Shown: positions 16,973 to 26,821, counted from the stretch's first letter. The stretch: 64,000 nt of DNA from Sphingorhabdus sp. (GCA_028279555.1 JANQNO010000008.1:310001-374000); one strand, 5' to 3'. The notes: generated from the sequence alone by a model not told the origin. Numbers and translations are program-made.

Positions 16973-17527
16973 ATGAAAATCCTCGCTTTCGCCGCCAGCA
17001 ACAGCCGCAAATCTATCAACAAGGCGCTGGTCACCTGCGCGATCGAGCGGCTCAATGAAAAGCACCCTAAGGCCGAATGCGAGATTGCAGATCTCAATGA
17101 CTGGGAAATGCCGCTCTACAGCATCGACCGGGAGAATGACGGCGGCATCCCTGCCCACGCGCATGATTTCCGCGCCAAGATCGCCGCCGCAGACGCGCTG
17201 ATAATCTCCTTCGCTGAGCATAATGGCAGCTACACCGCCGCCTATAAAAACCTGTTCGACTGGATGTCGCGCATCGAAGGCAAGGTCTATGACAGCAAGC
17301 CCATATTGCTGCTGTCAGCCTCCCCCGGCGCGCGCGGTGGCCAGTCGGTGCTTGATACAGCGGCGGGTTCCATGCCGTTCTTCGGTGCGGAGGTCGTGGA
17401 CGCCATCCCCTTCCCCAAACTGCATGAGATTTTCGATTTCGATTCTGGCAAACTGCGCGAAGCCAAATATGACCAAAAATTGGCCGGTGGGTTGGACAAG
17501 CTGATGGCGAAAATCGCCGACACATGA
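16973..17527 (+). CDS. NADPH-dependent FMN reductase family protein
   Basis: A 184-residue flavodoxin-fold protein: 'KILAFAASNSRKSINKALV' is the phosphate-binding loop, 'YSIDRENDGGIP' and 'AEHNGSYTAAYKNLFDWMSR' are typical of the family, and 'LLSASPGARGG' binds the isoalloxazine side. It probably reduces quinones, azo dyes or free flavin. It starts 4 bases after glmS and overlaps the next gene by ATGA. Confidence 0.85.
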   Translation: MKILAFAASNSRKSINKALVTCAIERLNEKHPKAECEIADLNDWEMPLYSIDRENDGGIPAHAHDFRAKIAAADALIISFAEHNGSYTAAYKNLFDWMSRIEGKVYDSKPILLLSASPGARGGQSVLDTAAGSMPFFGAEVVDAIPFPKLHEIFDFDSGKLREAKYDQKLAGGLDKLMAKIADT

Positions 17528-17901
17528 AAATTACCGGCGCCTGCCATTGCCGCGCGGTCACTTTCGAGGCGGTGATCCGCGACGCCGCGCTCGAACTGCT
17601 CGATTGCAACTGCTCGATCTGCAGCCGCACAGGTCATTTGCATCTCTTCATCCCACATGCAGATTTTACATTGCTGTCCGGCGAAGACGATCTCGTCAGT
17701 TATCGTTTCGGCAGCGGCCGGGCCGAGCATCTTTTCTGCAGGCATTGCGGCGTGAAGGCATTCTATCAGCCGCGCAGCCATCCAGGCGCGTGGAGCGTCA
17801 ACTATCACTGCGTCGACGAACCGCATGGCCTGACGCCCGTCATCCGCCCATTTGATGGCCGCAACTGGGAAAAGGCGAAGGCCGAACTGGGGCCGCAATG
17901 A
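17524..17901 (+). CDS. GFA family protein (glutathione-dependent formaldehyde-activating type)
   Basis: A 125-residue zinc protein with the GFA/CENP-V cysteine pattern: 'GACHCRAVTFE', 'LDCNCSICSRTG', and 'HLFCRHCGVKAFYQPRSHPG'. The family is named for a proposed S-hydroxymethylglutathione synthase activity, but most members are uncharacterised. It is translationally coupled to the flavin reductase. Confidence 0.85.
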   Translation: MKITGACHCRAVTFEAVIRDAALELLDCNCSICSRTGHLHLFIPHADFTLLSGEDDLVSYRFGSGRAEHLFCRHCGVKAFYQPRSHPGAWSVNYHCVDEPHGLTPVIRPFDGRNWEKAKAELGPQ

Positions 17902-17970
17902 TGCTTGCCAGCATGCGTCTGGTCGGCAATACATGATCACGCATGATGAATGCACGGAGAGGGGTTTCCC

Positions 17971-18858
17971 ATGTGCGACGAATATACCGAAAGCGAGCTT
18001 GACCGGCGCGGCTTTGCCAAAGCGGCAGGGGCAGCTGGTTTGGCCGCGATGCTTCCCGGCTGCACGCTAAGAAGCGGCAACAAAGGCACAGAGGCCCCCG
18101 ATGCAACCTCTATCCGCGAGATGGCCGGAGTGGATGTTTCCGTCACGACCCCCGATGGCAAATGCGACGCCTATTTCACGCATCCGAAGGGCGGCAAGCA
18201 TCCCGGTGTTCTGATATGGCCTGATATTCGCGGCCTGCGTCCAGCCTTCAGGCAAATGGCCGACAGGCTGGCAGGCGAAGGCTATGCAGTGCTCGTCGTC
18301 AATCCCTTCTACCGCAACATCAAGGGGCTGGCGATGGCCGAGGGCGAGGACTTTGCCGATGCAGATGTGCGCGCGCGGCTGTTTGGTTATCGCAAGGCGC
18401 TGACGCAGGAAGCAGTCATGCGCGACGCCAGCGCGATGCTGCCCTTTCTCGACAGCAGGGAGGCTGTCGACACAGGCCGCCAGCTTGGCGTTGCGGGATA
18501 TTGCATGGGCGGGCCGCTGACCATTTTCAGCGCTGCCCAGAACCCGCGGCGCGTTGGTGCCGGGGCAATATTCCATGGCAGCGGTGTGAGCAACGAAAGC
18601 GAAGACAGCCCACATCTGCTCGTTCCAAAGACAAAGGCGGGCTACCTCTTTGCCATCGCCGAGAATGACGATGAACGCGACCCGGGCGAAAAGACACGCC
18701 TCAAGGCGGTACTGGCACCGCGAAAGGAATGGCATGAGGTCGAAGTCTATCCCGGCGCGATGCATGGCTGGTGCCCGCCCGATAGCCGCGCCTACAATAA
18801 GGCCGCAGCAGAGAAGGCCTGGGGCCGCATGCTGGCACTTTTCAGGGCAACCCTTTAG
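17971..18858 (+). CDS. Tat-exported dienelactone hydrolase family protein
   Basis: A 295-residue alpha/beta hydrolase. The leader has a twin-arginine-like DRRGFAKAAGAAGLAAM followed by LPGC, which suggests export as a lipoprotein. The nucleophile is Cys in GYCMGG, as in true dienelactone hydrolases, with an Asp in 'AENDD' and His in 'GAMHGWC'. The start at 17971 has AGAGGGG upstream; an earlier in-frame ATG at 17950 is less likely. The substrate is unknown. Confidence 0.85.
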   Translation: MCDEYTESELDRRGFAKAAGAAGLAAMLPGCTLRSGNKGTEAPDATSIREMAGVDVSVTTPDGKCDAYFTHPKGGKHPGVLIWPDIRGLRPAFRQMADRLAGEGYAVLVVNPFYRNIKGLAMAEGEDFADADVRARLFGYRKALTQEAVMRDASAMLPFLDSREAVDTGRQLGVAGYCMGGPLTIFSAAQNPRRVGAGAIFHGSGVSNESEDSPHLLVPKTKAGYLFAIAENDDERDPGEKTRLKAVLAPRKEWHEVEVYPGAMHGWCPPDSRAYNKAAAEKAWGRMLALFRATL

Positions 18859-18878
18859 GGTCAGGACCCTAGCATTCA

Positions 18879-19025
18879 ATGACTTTCACCAAAGCCCTGA
18901 TCATATTCGCCCTGCTCGTGCTCAGCTTCAATCTGCTCATGTATGGCGTCTACAGGCGCGTTATTGCCGAAGCAAAGAGGCGCGCGGCTGAGCAGAAGAC
19001 GGAAGGAAGCGCCGATGCCGACTGA
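18879..19025 (+). CDS. Small single-span membrane protein (48 residues)
   Basis: Read directly from the sequence: ATG 18879, 48 codons, TGA 19023-19025. The protein starts MTFTKALIIFALLVLSFNLL, one clear transmembrane helix, then a basic/amphipathic tail 'YRRVIAEAKRRAAEQK'. It overlaps the start of the following TMEM175-like gene by 11 bases and begins 20 bases after the hydrolase stop, consistent with one operon. It may be an accessory subunit of the membrane protein that follows; that is inference. Confidence 0.6.
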   Translation: MTFTKALIIFALLVLSFNLLMYGVYRRVIAEAKRRAAEQKTEGSADAD

Positions 19026-19722
19026 TCGCCGTTCGGTAGGCGAGAAACGCCTCGATGCCTTTGTTGACGCGGCCTTTGCCTTTGCCGTTTCGATCCTGAT
19101 TATCGGCATTGGCGACAAGGTCGAGAGTTTCGATGATCTGCTCGCCGCCTTCTCCTTCGTGCCGGCCTTTCTGGTTAGCCTCATCATCATTCTCGGCTTC
19201 TGGTGGGCGCACCGGCAATATACCGAAATTGTCAGCCGCAGAGACAAGGTCAGCGGCGCATTTTCGATCCTGATCATGTTCATTATCATGGTGTTCGTCT
19301 ATCCGGTGTCCTTCCTCGCGCAGGCGCTGCTCCACTGGCTGACCGATGCCTGGCTCCCGGGCCAGGGGCTGCATCCCGGGCAAATCAGGACAATATACCA
19401 GATATTCGGTGCAGGCTTTGCTCTACTTAGCGGCATCTATGCGCTGCTCTATTTTCGCGCGACGCGCGGGCGTATTCGCATGCGGCTGCGCAGCCATTTC
19501 AGGCCGATAGCTCTGCGCGCCAGCGCCTGGTGGGCAGCCTGCGGCGTGACATCCATCCTGTCGATCATCACCGCCCGGTCCAGCGGCCTTGAAGGCCTCA
19601 TCTGGCTGCCGCTTGTCCCCTACCTCATCTTCCTGCTGCTGCTGCTTGCCAATTATTTTTTCGGACCCTTCCTTTTGAAGCAGCATCCGGTTTCCGCGCA
19701 GCCAGAGGACGAAGAAGAGTAA
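19015..19722 (+). CDS. TMEM175/DUF1211-like membrane protein
   Basis: A 235-residue polytopic protein. 'EKRLDAFVDAAFAFAVSILII' near the N-terminus resembles the R-x3-F-S-D-x-V-F-A-I-A signature of bacterial TMEM175 potassium channels, though Ser is replaced by Val. Five or six helices follow. GGAAGGA precedes the ATG at 19015; the upstream in-frame extension overlaps the small membrane ORF in another frame. Potassium conduction is plausible but the altered motif weakens it. Confidence 0.75.
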   Translation: MPTDRRSVGEKRLDAFVDAAFAFAVSILIIGIGDKVESFDDLLAAFSFVPAFLVSLIIILGFWWAHRQYTEIVSRRDKVSGAFSILIMFIIMVFVYPVSFLAQALLHWLTDAWLPGQGLHPGQIRTIYQIFGAGFALLSGIYALLYFRATRGRIRMRLRSHFRPIALRASAWWAACGVTSILSIITARSSGLEGLIWLPLVPYLIFLLLLLANYFFGPFLLKQHPVSAQPEDEEE

Positions 19723-19780
19723 CCAAATGGACGTGCCCGCGAATTAGGGTCAGGGAAGAATGATGCGGAAGGAAAATGCG

Positions 19781-20995
19781 ATGCAAAACCGGTCGGTCAG
19801 ATTTCAGTTTGAAGGCAAGGGTGGGCAAAAGCTCGATGGGCGGCTCGAGCTTCCGCTTTCGGGCAAACCGCGCGCCGTCGCGCTTTTTGCCCATTGCTTT
19901 ACCTGCACAAAATCGAGCCACGGCGCGACGCGCATTTCGGCGGCGCTGGCCGCCGAAGGCATCGCTACGCTGCGCTTTGACTTCACCGGTTTGGGCGGAA
20001 GCGGCGGCGAGTTTGCCAATGCGGGTTTTGCCGCCAATGTCGACGATCTGGTTGCCGCTGCCGATGCGCTCGCGAAGGACGGGCCGGGCGCGCCGCAGCT
20101 GCTGGTCGGTCATTCGCTCGGCGGCGCAGCGGTCATCGCGGCGGCTGGCCAAATCGACAGCGTCAAGGCGATCGCCACCGTCGGCGCACCATTCGAGGTG
20201 GAGCATGTGCTGCTGCAACTGGGCGATGGCCTCAAAAAAGTCGAGGAAGACGGCGAAGCCGAAGTGCAGATCGGCGGACGCCCTTTCCGCGTCGCCAAAA
20301 GCTTCATCGATCAAACCCGCAATCAACCGCAGGATGAGCGCCTCGCCAAGCTGGGCCGTCCGCTACTTGTCATGCACGCGCCAGACGATGATATTGTCCC
20401 CTTCGCCGAAGCGGAGGCATTGTTCGCTGCCGCCAGCCAGCCCAAAAGCTTCACGGCACTGGGGCATGCAGACCATCTGTTGACGCGTGAGGGCGCGGGC
20501 CAGAGGGTGGCGGCGCAGATAGCGGCATGGGCGACCCCGTGGCTCGACTTTGCCGATATCGACAAGCCGGAACTGGAAGGCTCTCTGGTGCGAGTCTCGG
20601 GCACCGGCGGGAAGTTCACGCAGCTGGTGGAAACAGCGGACCATGAGCTGCTCGCCGATGAACCGGCTTCGGTCAAGGGCGACAATCTGGGGCCCACTCC
20701 CTATGATCTGCTGCTCGCCGCGCTCGGCAGCTGCACCTCCATGACGATAAAAATGTATGCTGACCGCAAGGGCTGGAAACTGGAGCAGGCGCAGGTTCTG
20801 CTGGAGCATAGCCGTGAGCACCGGGCAGATTGCGAGGATTGCAACAATGGCCAGATCGATGTGATCGACCGCGTTATATCGCTCGATGGCGACCTCGATG
20901 AGGAACAGCGCGCAAAACTCATCGATATTGCCGATCGCTGCCCCGTTCACCGCACGCTGACCAATCATATCGAGATCAACAGCCTGCCGGGCTGA
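19781..20995 (+). CDS. Bifunctional alpha/beta hydrolase - OsmC family protein
   Basis: A 404-residue fusion. Residues ~1-250 are an alpha/beta hydrolase ('ALFAHCFTCTKSSHGATRISAAL', nucleophile elbow GHSLGG, Asp in 'HAPDDDIVP', His in 'GHADHLL'). Residues ~265-404 form an OsmC domain with the two redox cysteines in 'GSCTSMTIKMYADRKGW' and 'RCPVHRTL', typical of organic-hydroperoxide reductases. This fusion recurs in proteobacteria. GGAAGGA lies 7 bases before the ATG at 19781; an earlier ATG at 19760 is possible. Confidence 0.87.
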   Translation: MQNRSVRFQFEGKGGQKLDGRLELPLSGKPRAVALFAHCFTCTKSSHGATRISAALAAEGIATLRFDFTGLGGSGGEFANAGFAANVDDLVAAADALAKDGPGAPQLLVGHSLGGAAVIAAAGQIDSVKAIATVGAPFEVEHVLLQLGDGLKKVEEDGEAEVQIGGRPFRVAKSFIDQTRNQPQDERLAKLGRPLLVMHAPDDDIVPFAEAEALFAAASQPKSFTALGHADHLLTREGAGQRVAAQIAAWATPWLDFADIDKPELEGSLVRVSGTGGKFTQLVETADHELLADEPASVKGDNLGPTPYDLLLAALGSCTSMTIKMYADRKGWKLEQAQVLLEHSREHRADCEDCNNGQIDVIDRVISLDGDLDEEQRAKLIDIADRCPVHRTLTNHIEINSLPG

Positions 20996-21125
20996 TCACC
21001 AAATCACCGGCATTGATTTGGCAGGGGCCGGGGCCTATAGCCGGGCCTTGGCAATGGCGGTCCCTTTTCGGGGCCGCTTTCTTGCTTTTGGATTTCAGAT
21101 TTCCGGCCCCAAGAGGATCCTTGCC

Positions 21126-22328
21126 ATGACGATCACCCCGTTGATGCCCGTATATCCCCGTTGCGGTTTTCGCCCTGTGCGCGGCGAAGGCGCATGGCTG
21201 ATCTCGGAAGATGGTTCCCGCGCGCTTGATTTTGCCAGCGGCATTGCGGTCAACTGCCTGGGTCACGGCCATCCGCATCTGACCAAGGCGATTGCGGAGC
21301 AGGCCGCAACGCTGATGCATGTGTCCAACCTTTATGGCAGCCCGCAAGGCGAAGAATTTGCGCAGCGGCTGGTCGACACGACCTTTGCCGACACCGTCTT
21401 TTTCACCAATTCGGGCGCGGAGGCTGTGGAATGCGCGATCAAGACCGCGCGTGCCTATCACCAGAATGCACCCGAAGGCGAGGCCAGCGACCGGTTCGAA
21501 ATTATCACCTTCAAAAATGCTTTCCACGGCCGGACCATGGCGACGATCAGCGCCAGCAATCAAGAAAAGATGCATCACGGTTTCTCGCCGCTTCTCAATG
21601 GCTTTTGTTATGTCGAATTCGACGATCTGGAGGGCGCTAAGGCAGCAATCAGCGAGAAGACCGCAGGCTTTCTGGTCGAGCCCATCCAGGGCGAGGGCGG
21701 CATCCGCCCGGCATCGGAAGAATTCATGAAAGGGCTGCGCACGCTCGCAGACGAGCATGACCTGATGCTGATACTCGACGAGGTGCAATGCGGCGTTGCG
21801 CGCAGCGGGCGTCTTTACGCGCATGAAGCCTACGGGATTGTGCCCGACATCATGGCTTCGGCTAAAGGTATCGGCGGCGGCTTTCCCTTGGGGGCCTGCC
21901 TCGCCACCGAAAAGGCGGCGCGCGGCATGAAGATCGGCGCGCATGGTTCGACCTATGGCGGCGGTCCGCTCGCCATGGCAGCGGGCAACGCCATCTGGGA
22001 CGTGGTCGCCAATGACGAGTTTCTGGAAGGCGTTCGGAGCATGTCCGACAAGCTGCGCGGCGCAATCGAGCAATTCATCGGCAACTATCCAGGCATGTTC
22101 GAATTTGTCCGCGGCCAGGGGTTGATGCTGGGTATTCGCATGAATGACGACATCACCGTGCGCGATTTTGTCGGTCATCTGCGCGATAATCATGGGCTGT
22201 TGACCGTCGCCGCCGGTGACAACACTCTACGCCTGCTGCCGCCCCTCAATATCGGCGATGAAGAAATCTCGACATTCATCGAAAAACTGTCTGCCGGGTC
22301 GGCTGCCTATGAAAAGCCGGAATCATGA
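21126..22328 (+). CDS. argD: Acetylornithine/succinylornithine aminotransferase
   Basis: A 400-residue class III PLP enzyme that converts N-acetylglutamate semialdehyde to N-acetylornithine. '[18 protein letters not shown]', '[12 protein letters not shown]', '[13 protein letters not shown]', '[14 protein letters not shown]' and the PLP lysine in '[14 protein letters not shown]' are all present. The start at 21126 follows AAGAGGA; in-frame codons upstream carry no similarity. Its stop overlaps argF as ATGA. Confidence 0.94.
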   Translation: MTITPLMPVYPRCGFRPVRGEGAWLISEDGSRALDFASGIAVNCLGHGHPHLTKAIAEQAATLMHVSNLYGSPQGEEFAQRLVDTTFADTVFFTNSGAEAVECAIKTARAYHQNAPEGEASDRFEIITFKNAFHGRTMATISASNQEKMHHGFSPLLNGFCYVEFDDLEGAKAAISEKTAGFLVEPIQGEGGIRPASEEFMKGLRTLADEHDLMLILDEVQCGVARSGRLYAHEAYGIVPDIMASAKGIGGGFPLGACLATEKAARGMKIGAHGSTYGGGPLAMAAGNAIWDVVANDEFLEGVRSMSDKLRGAIEQFIGNYPGMFEFVRGQGLMLGIRMNDDITVRDFVGHLRDNHGLLTVAAGDNTLRLLPPLNIGDEEISTFIEKLSAGSAAYEKPES

Positions 22329-23251
22329 CGCGGCATTTCCTCAATCTTTCCGATGCCGGGGCCGACGCGATTGCCGCGATGATCAATGACGCCATCGACC
22401 GGAAAGCTGCACGGGGGGACTGGCCGAGAGGAAAAGCCGACAGCGATGCCCCGCTTGCCGGGCACACGCTGGCGATGATCTTCGAGAAAAATTCCACGCG
22501 CACGCGGGTTTCTTTCGACATGGCGATCCGCCAGTTAGGCGGCAGCAGCCTGATCCTCGATGCCGGAACATCGCAGCTCGGGCGCGGCGAGACGATCGCC
22601 GATACAGCGCGCGTCATCTCGCGCTATGCCGATGCCATCATGATCCGCACCGACGATCATGCGAAAATCGAGGAAATGGCGGAGCATGCGAGCGTCCCGG
22701 TCATCAACGGCCTGACCGATCTCTCGCATCCCTGCCAGATCGTGGCCGACCTGCTGACCATGATCGAGCATGGCAAGGCGCTCCCCGGACTGGAGGTGGC
22801 CTGGCTCGGCGATGGCAACAATGTGCTCAATTCGATCATCGAGGCGGCGGGCCTGGTGAAATTCAATGTCCGCATCGCGGTTCCCGACGGCTATGACCGG
22901 GAGATTGAATTTGTGGAATCCGCGCGGGAGAGCGGCGCGGCCATCACACTGACCCGCGATGCTGGCGAAGCCGTCGCTGGCGCTGACATCGTCGTGACAG
23001 ATACTTGGGTTTCGATGGGACAGGAGAATACGCATAACAAGCTTGGCGCAATGATGCCCTATCAGGTCAACGACGCCCTGATGGCGCAGGCAAAGCCCGA
23101 CGCCAAATTCATGCATTGCCTGCCCGCCCATCGCGGCGAAGAGGTAACCGGCAGTGTAATCGATGGTGCCCAGTCGATTATCTGGGACGAGGCTGAGAAC
23201 CGGCTGCATGCGCAGAAATCGATCCTGCTCTGGTGCTTCGGATTGATATAG
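22325..23251 (+). CDS. argF: Ornithine carbamoyltransferase
   Basis: Joins carbamoyl phosphate and ornithine to citrulline. The carbamoyl-phosphate site '[13 protein letters not shown]', the '[18 protein letters not shown]' motif, 'SMGQE' and the ornithine site '[11 protein letters not shown]' are intact. The 308-residue length is normal. It is translationally coupled to argD, giving an arginine biosynthesis pair. Confidence 0.96.
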   Translation: MTRHFLNLSDAGADAIAAMINDAIDRKAARGDWPRGKADSDAPLAGHTLAMIFEKNSTRTRVSFDMAIRQLGGSSLILDAGTSQLGRGETIADTARVISRYADAIMIRTDDHAKIEEMAEHASVPVINGLTDLSHPCQIVADLLTMIEHGKALPGLEVAWLGDGNNVLNSIIEAAGLVKFNVRIAVPDGYDREIEFVESARESGAAITLTRDAGEAVAGADIVVTDTWVSMGQENTHNKLGAMMPYQVNDALMAQAKPDAKFMHCLPAHRGEEVTGSVIDGAQSIIWDEAENRLHAQKSILLWCFGLI

Positions 23252-23282
23252 GGCCGCAAGCGCCTATCTATAACTCCTGCTT

Positions 23283-24218
23283 ATGACACCCCCACAATCC
23301 GAAACCTTCACAGACCGCCCGCTGCGCTTTTTCATTCCCTCGCGCGATACGCGCGGAAGGCTGGTGCGGCTCGACAAGACGCTGAGCGAAATCCTGTCGG
23401 CGCATCGCTACCCTCCCCTTGTCGAGCGGACGCTGGCGGAAGCCCTGGTGCTCACCGCCTTGCTCGGCTCCTCGCTCAAGGATGCTGGCGGGCAGTTGAC
23501 GTTGCAGGCGCAAACCGACGAGGGCGCAATCGGCCTTCTGGTCTGCGACTATAAGGACGGCGCGCTGCGTGGATATGCGCAGTTCGATGCCGACCGGATC
23601 GCATCTTTGCCGCAAGACGCCACCTTGTTCGCGCTGTTCGGCAAGGGTTATCTCGCCATCACCTTCGATCGCGAAAAGCAAACGGCAAAGGACAGCGGGC
23701 GCTATCAGGGGATTGTCCCGCTCGAAGGCAGTTCGCTGGCCGATGCCGCCCAGCATTATTTTATCCAGTCCGAACAATTGCCAACGCTGATCCGGGTGGG
23801 CATCGACCATGCCGATGGCTCGGGCGGTGCGAGCTGCGTCGCGGGCGGGATATTGCTGCAGCATCTGCCCGAGGGCGAAGAGGGCCGCGAACGATTGCAA
23901 GCGCGCCTTGATCATCCGCATTGGCAGCATATCGAAGCGCTTGCCGGCTCGATCAGGGATGATGAGCTGACCGATAAATCGCTGCCGTTAGAAGAGATTG
24001 CCTGGCGGCTGTTTCATGAAGAGACGGAAGTGCGAATCGAAGAAGGCAGCGGGCTCAGAAAAGGTTGCCGCTGCGATGAAGCGCATATCCGCGATGTGAT
24101 CTCGCGATTCCCCGAGGATGAACGCGCTGAAATGGCGGATGATGCGGGAAATATCGCGGTGAATTGCGAATTCTGCTCGAAAAGCTATCCGATCAGCCTC
24201 GATTCGCTAAATAACTGA
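23283..24218 (+). CDS. hslO: Redox-regulated chaperone Hsp33
   Basis: A 311-residue cytosolic holdase activated by oxidative unfolding. The C-terminal zinc switch has C-x-C (GCRCDE) and C-x-x-C (CEFCSKSY) separated by about 30 residues, as in the family. The core has 'LVRLDKTLSEILSAHRYPP' and 'GSSLKDAGGQLTLQAQTDEGAIGLLVCDY'. It follows argD-argF, an order common in alphaproteobacteria. Confidence 0.94.
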   Translation: MTPPQSETFTDRPLRFFIPSRDTRGRLVRLDKTLSEILSAHRYPPLVERTLAEALVLTALLGSSLKDAGGQLTLQAQTDEGAIGLLVCDYKDGALRGYAQFDADRIASLPQDATLFALFGKGYLAITFDREKQTAKDSGRYQGIVPLEGSSLADAAQHYFIQSEQLPTLIRVGIDHADGSGGASCVAGGILLQHLPEGEEGRERLQARLDHPHWQHIEALAGSIRDDELTDKSLPLEEIAWRLFHEETEVRIEEGSGLRKGCRCDEAHIRDVISRFPEDERAEMADDAGNIAVNCEFCSKSYPISLDSLNN

Positions 24219-24395
24219 ATTCACAGAATTTCACATGGCAAGCATTTTGGCGGAAACTCGCTTCGACCCCCAAAATCACTCCATTCATCGCAGGTAAACC
24301 CTATTTCGTGCATCATTTGGCCACATTCCGGTTTATATTGGAAATTAGCGAAAATAATCGCGCCCCACTCTCCCAAGGCCGACAGGACCAATCTG

Positions 24396-24806
24396 ATGAC
24401 GATCAAAAAAGGGAAAAAGCTGCTGACTGCTGCGCTGCTTCTTGCGGCGGGGTCGGGTGCAGCCGCCTGGGCGCAGGCGGACGGCTTTCTCTCGTCGCTC
24501 AACAGGGGACTGTGGGAACTGCGCGCAGTAGGCGGCGGGCCTAGCCGGGCAGCGCAGAGCCGCATATGCCTGGGCGATCCCGCCAAGCTGGTGCAGATTC
24601 AGCATGGCAATGCCGATTGCACGCAGCGCGTTCTGACGCGCAGAGCGGACCGGGTCACATACAGCTATAGCTGCCCCGGGCTGGGCCAGGGCGTAACGAC
24701 AATTCGCCGCGAATCGGGCCGCCTCATCCATGTGCAGTCGCAGGGCATACGCAATGGTTCGCCCTTCAACTTCTCCGTCGAGGGCCGCCAGAATGGCAGC
24801 TGCTAA
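24396..24806 (+). CDS. Exported DUF3617-like protein
   Basis: A 136-residue protein with a Sec signal (KKGKKLLTAALLLAAGSGAAAWA, cleavage near residue 26). The mature part has 'LNRGLWELRAVGG', four cysteines (RICLGD, ADCTQR, YSCPG, C-terminal NGSC) and a beta-rich pattern. This fits DUF3617 proteins of sphingomonads, periplasmic and uncharacterised. Assignment is by pattern from memory. Confidence 0.7.
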   Translation: MTIKKGKKLLTAALLLAAGSGAAAWAQADGFLSSLNRGLWELRAVGGGPSRAAQSRICLGDPAKLVQIQHGNADCTQRVLTRRADRVTYSYSCPGLGQGVTTIRRESGRLIHVQSQGIRNGSPFNFSVEGRQNGSC

Positions 24807-24886
24807 GTTGCGCCCAGCCGCTTCCTGACAATTTCTTACATTTCGCGTTAACCGCCCGTTTACCATAGATTGCTAAAAGGAAAGCC

Positions 24887-24928
24887 ATGTCATTCATTTG
24901 GCATACTTTCCTCCCTAGCAAGGCTTAA
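24887..24928 (+). CDS. Candidate 13-codon ORF within a possible small transcript
   Basis: ATG at 24887 with AAAGGAAA just upstream, encoding MSFIWHTFLPSKA and a TAA stop at 24926-24928. It is followed 14 bases later by a strong intrinsic terminator. A good ribosome site, a tiny ORF and a terminator together suggest a leader peptide or small RNA. No composition evidence is possible at this length. Confidence 0.3.
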   Translation: MSFIWHTFLPSKA

Positions 24929-24942
24929 GGCCTTCATATACT

Positions 24943-24984
24943 GGGCCGCTTCTTTCTCTCTCCCTGGAAGCGGCCCAATTTTTT
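24943..24984 (+). terminator. Rho-independent terminator
   Basis: Stem GGGCCGCTTC (24943-24952) pairs perfectly with GAAGCGGCCC (24967-24976) around a 14-base loop, followed by AATTTTTT. It stops 7 bases short of the gcdH stop codon and would end plus-strand transcription between the two converging genes. Confidence 0.85.
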
Positions 24985-24990
24985 GCGCGA

Positions 24991-26175
24991 TCAAAAGGCA
25001 GAAATGCCCGTAACGGCCCGGCCCAGTATCAGCGCATGGACATCATGCGTGCCTTCATAGGTGTTGACTGTCTCCAGATTGGCGGCATGGCGTATCACCT
25101 GATATTCGCCGCTAATGCCGTTCCCGCCATGCATGTCGCGGGCCTGGCGCGCGATATCGAGCGCCTTGCCGACATTGTTGCGCTTCACGATCGAAATCAT
25201 GTCGGGCGCAAATCTGCCTTCATCCATCAGCCGGCCAACCCTTAGCGAAGCCTGAAGCCCCAGAGCAATATCGGTCATCATATCGGCCAGCTTTTTCTGA
25301 TAGAGCTGGGTGGCGGCGAGCGGCCGCCCGAATTGTTTGCGGTCGAGACCATATTGCCGCGTCGCATGCAGGCAAAATTCTGCTGCCCCCATGCTACCCC
25401 AGCTGATGCCATAGCGTGCACGGTTGAGGCAGCCAAACGGCCCCTTGAGCCCTTGTACTTCCGGGAGCAGCGCATCTTCACCCACCTCGACATCATCCAT
25501 CACGATCATGCCGGTGGTCGACGCCCGCAGGCTGAGCTTGCCCTCGATTTTCGGCGCGCTCAGCCCCTTCATGCCCTTTTCGAGCACGAAACCGCGAATG
25601 CCGCCGCCATGCGCCTCGCTCTTTGCCCATACGACAAACACATCGGCAAAGGGCGAATTGGATATCCAGGTCTTGCTGCCGCTGATGACATAACCATCGG
25701 CAGTCTTCTTCGCGACCGTCTTCATGCCTGCAGGGTCGCTGCCCGCATCCGGCTCGGTCAGGCCGAAACAACCGATCAGCTCGCCCGAAGCCAGGCCGGG
25801 TAGATATTTGCGGCGCTGCTCCTCGCTGCCATAGGCATGGATCGGATACATCACCAGCGAGCTTTGCACCGACGCCATCGAGCGATAGCCCGAATCCACC
25901 CGCTCGATCTCACGCGCGATCAGGCCATAGGCGACATAGCTCGCACCTGCCCCGCCATATTCTTCAGGAATTGTTGCGCCCAGCAGCCCGGCCTGCCCCA
26001 TCAGCGGAAACAGCTCCGGCGCGTCGGTTTCTCCGGCATAGGCATCGATCACGCGCGGCTGCAGCTCGCCCTGCGCAAAGCCATGCGCGGCGTCGCGGAT
26101 CATCCGCTCCTCTTCGGTGAGCTGATCGTTCAGATCGAAAGGATCGCTCCAGTCAAAAGCTACCATGCCTACCAT
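24991..26175 (-). CDS. gcdH: Glutaryl-CoA dehydrogenase (acyl-CoA dehydrogenase family)
   Basis: A 394-residue flavoenzyme that oxidises and decarboxylates glutaryl-CoA to crotonyl-CoA in lysine/tryptophan breakdown. '[24 protein letters not shown]' at the N-terminus, '[19 protein letters not shown]', '[17 protein letters not shown]', '[27 protein letters not shown]' and '[17 protein letters not shown]' with the catalytic Glu are GcdH-like rather than general ACAD. GGAG is 6 bases before the ATG at 26175; another ATG is 9 bases downstream. Confidence 0.9.
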   Translation of the reverse strand: MVGMVAFDWSDPFDLNDQLTEEERMIRDAAHGFAQGELQPRVIDAYAGETDAPELFPLMGQAGLLGATIPEEYGGAGASYVAYGLIAREIERVDSGYRSMASVQSSLVMYPIHAYGSEEQRRKYLPGLASGELIGCFGLTEPDAGSDPAGMKTVAKKTADGYVISGSKTWISNSPFADVFVVWAKSEAHGGGIRGFVLEKGMKGLSAPKIEGKLSLRASTTGMIVMDDVEVGEDALLPEVQGLKGPFGCLNRARYGISWGSMGAAEFCLHATRQYGLDRKQFGRPLAATQLYQKKLADMMTDIALGLQASLRVGRLMDEGRFAPDMISIVKRNNVGKALDIARQARDMHGGNGISGEYQVIRHAANLETVNTYEGTHDVHALILGRAVTGISAF

Positions 26176-26329
26176 GCAAAACTCCAATTTGGTCCGGTCG
26201 CTGCCGCTGCTATCCGTTTCGCGCCGCAGCGGCAAGCTCAGTGATATATGGTCATTCAGCATCCTGTAACGATGCCATCATGTAGAACGAATAGTCAGTT
26301 GGTGGTAACTGCAATTGGAGGCCGAAAAA

Positions 26330-26821
26330 ATGCAGCTTTCAAAAAGAGCCTTTCTGGGCGCTGGCGCTTTGATCATCGCCAGCGGCGCTGGCTATCTGAT
26401 GCTGCGCAGCGACCCGTCTCTGGCAAAGGGCAAGTTTCGTGTCCGCTACAGCGATGCCGAATGGCGCAAGAGACTGTCGCCGGCGGCCTACCGCGTGCTC
26501 AGAAAGGCAGGCACGGAGCGCGCAGGCTCTAGCCCGCTCGACAAGGAAAAGCGGCGCGGCACATTTGTCTGCAAGGGCTGCTCGCAGCGGCTTTTTTCCT
26601 CGGCGCACAAATATGACAGCGGCACTGGCTGGCCAAGCTTTACGCGCGCGCTTCCCGGCGCAATCGGAACGTCGACCGACTACAAGATCGGCTATCCGCG
26701 GACCGAGGTGCACTGCGCAAGATGCGGCGGACATCTGGGCCATGTCTTCAACGACGGGCCCAAACCCACCGGCAAGCGCTGGTGCATGAATGGCGTCGCG
26801 ATGCGCTTCATCCCGCGCTGA
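26330..26821 (+). CDS. msrB: Exported peptide-methionine (R)-S-oxide reductase
   Basis: A 163-residue protein with an N-terminal membrane/signal segment 'LSKRAFLGAGALIIASGAGYLML', so it probably acts in the periplasm. The MsrB domain has both zinc pairs (CKGC and CARC), 'YDSGTGWPSFTRAL', 'GHLGHVFNDGPKPTGKRWCMNGVAMRFIP' with the catalytic Cys in RWCMNG. GGAG lies nine bases before the ATG. It repairs methionine-R-sulfoxide in proteins. Confidence 0.92.
   Translation: MQLSKRAFLGAGALIIASGAGYLMLRSDPSLAKGKFRVRYSDAEWRKRLSPAAYRVLRKAGTERAGSSPLDKEKRRGTFVCKGCSQRLFSSAHKYDSGTGWPSFTRALPGAIGTSTDYKIGYPRTEVHCARCGGHLGHVFNDGPKPTGKRWCMNGVAMRFIPR

Noticed and set aside
19781-20995. Novel gene fusion of hydrolase and OsmC
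   Set aside because: This fusion is a known recurrent architecture, so it is annotated but not reported as new.
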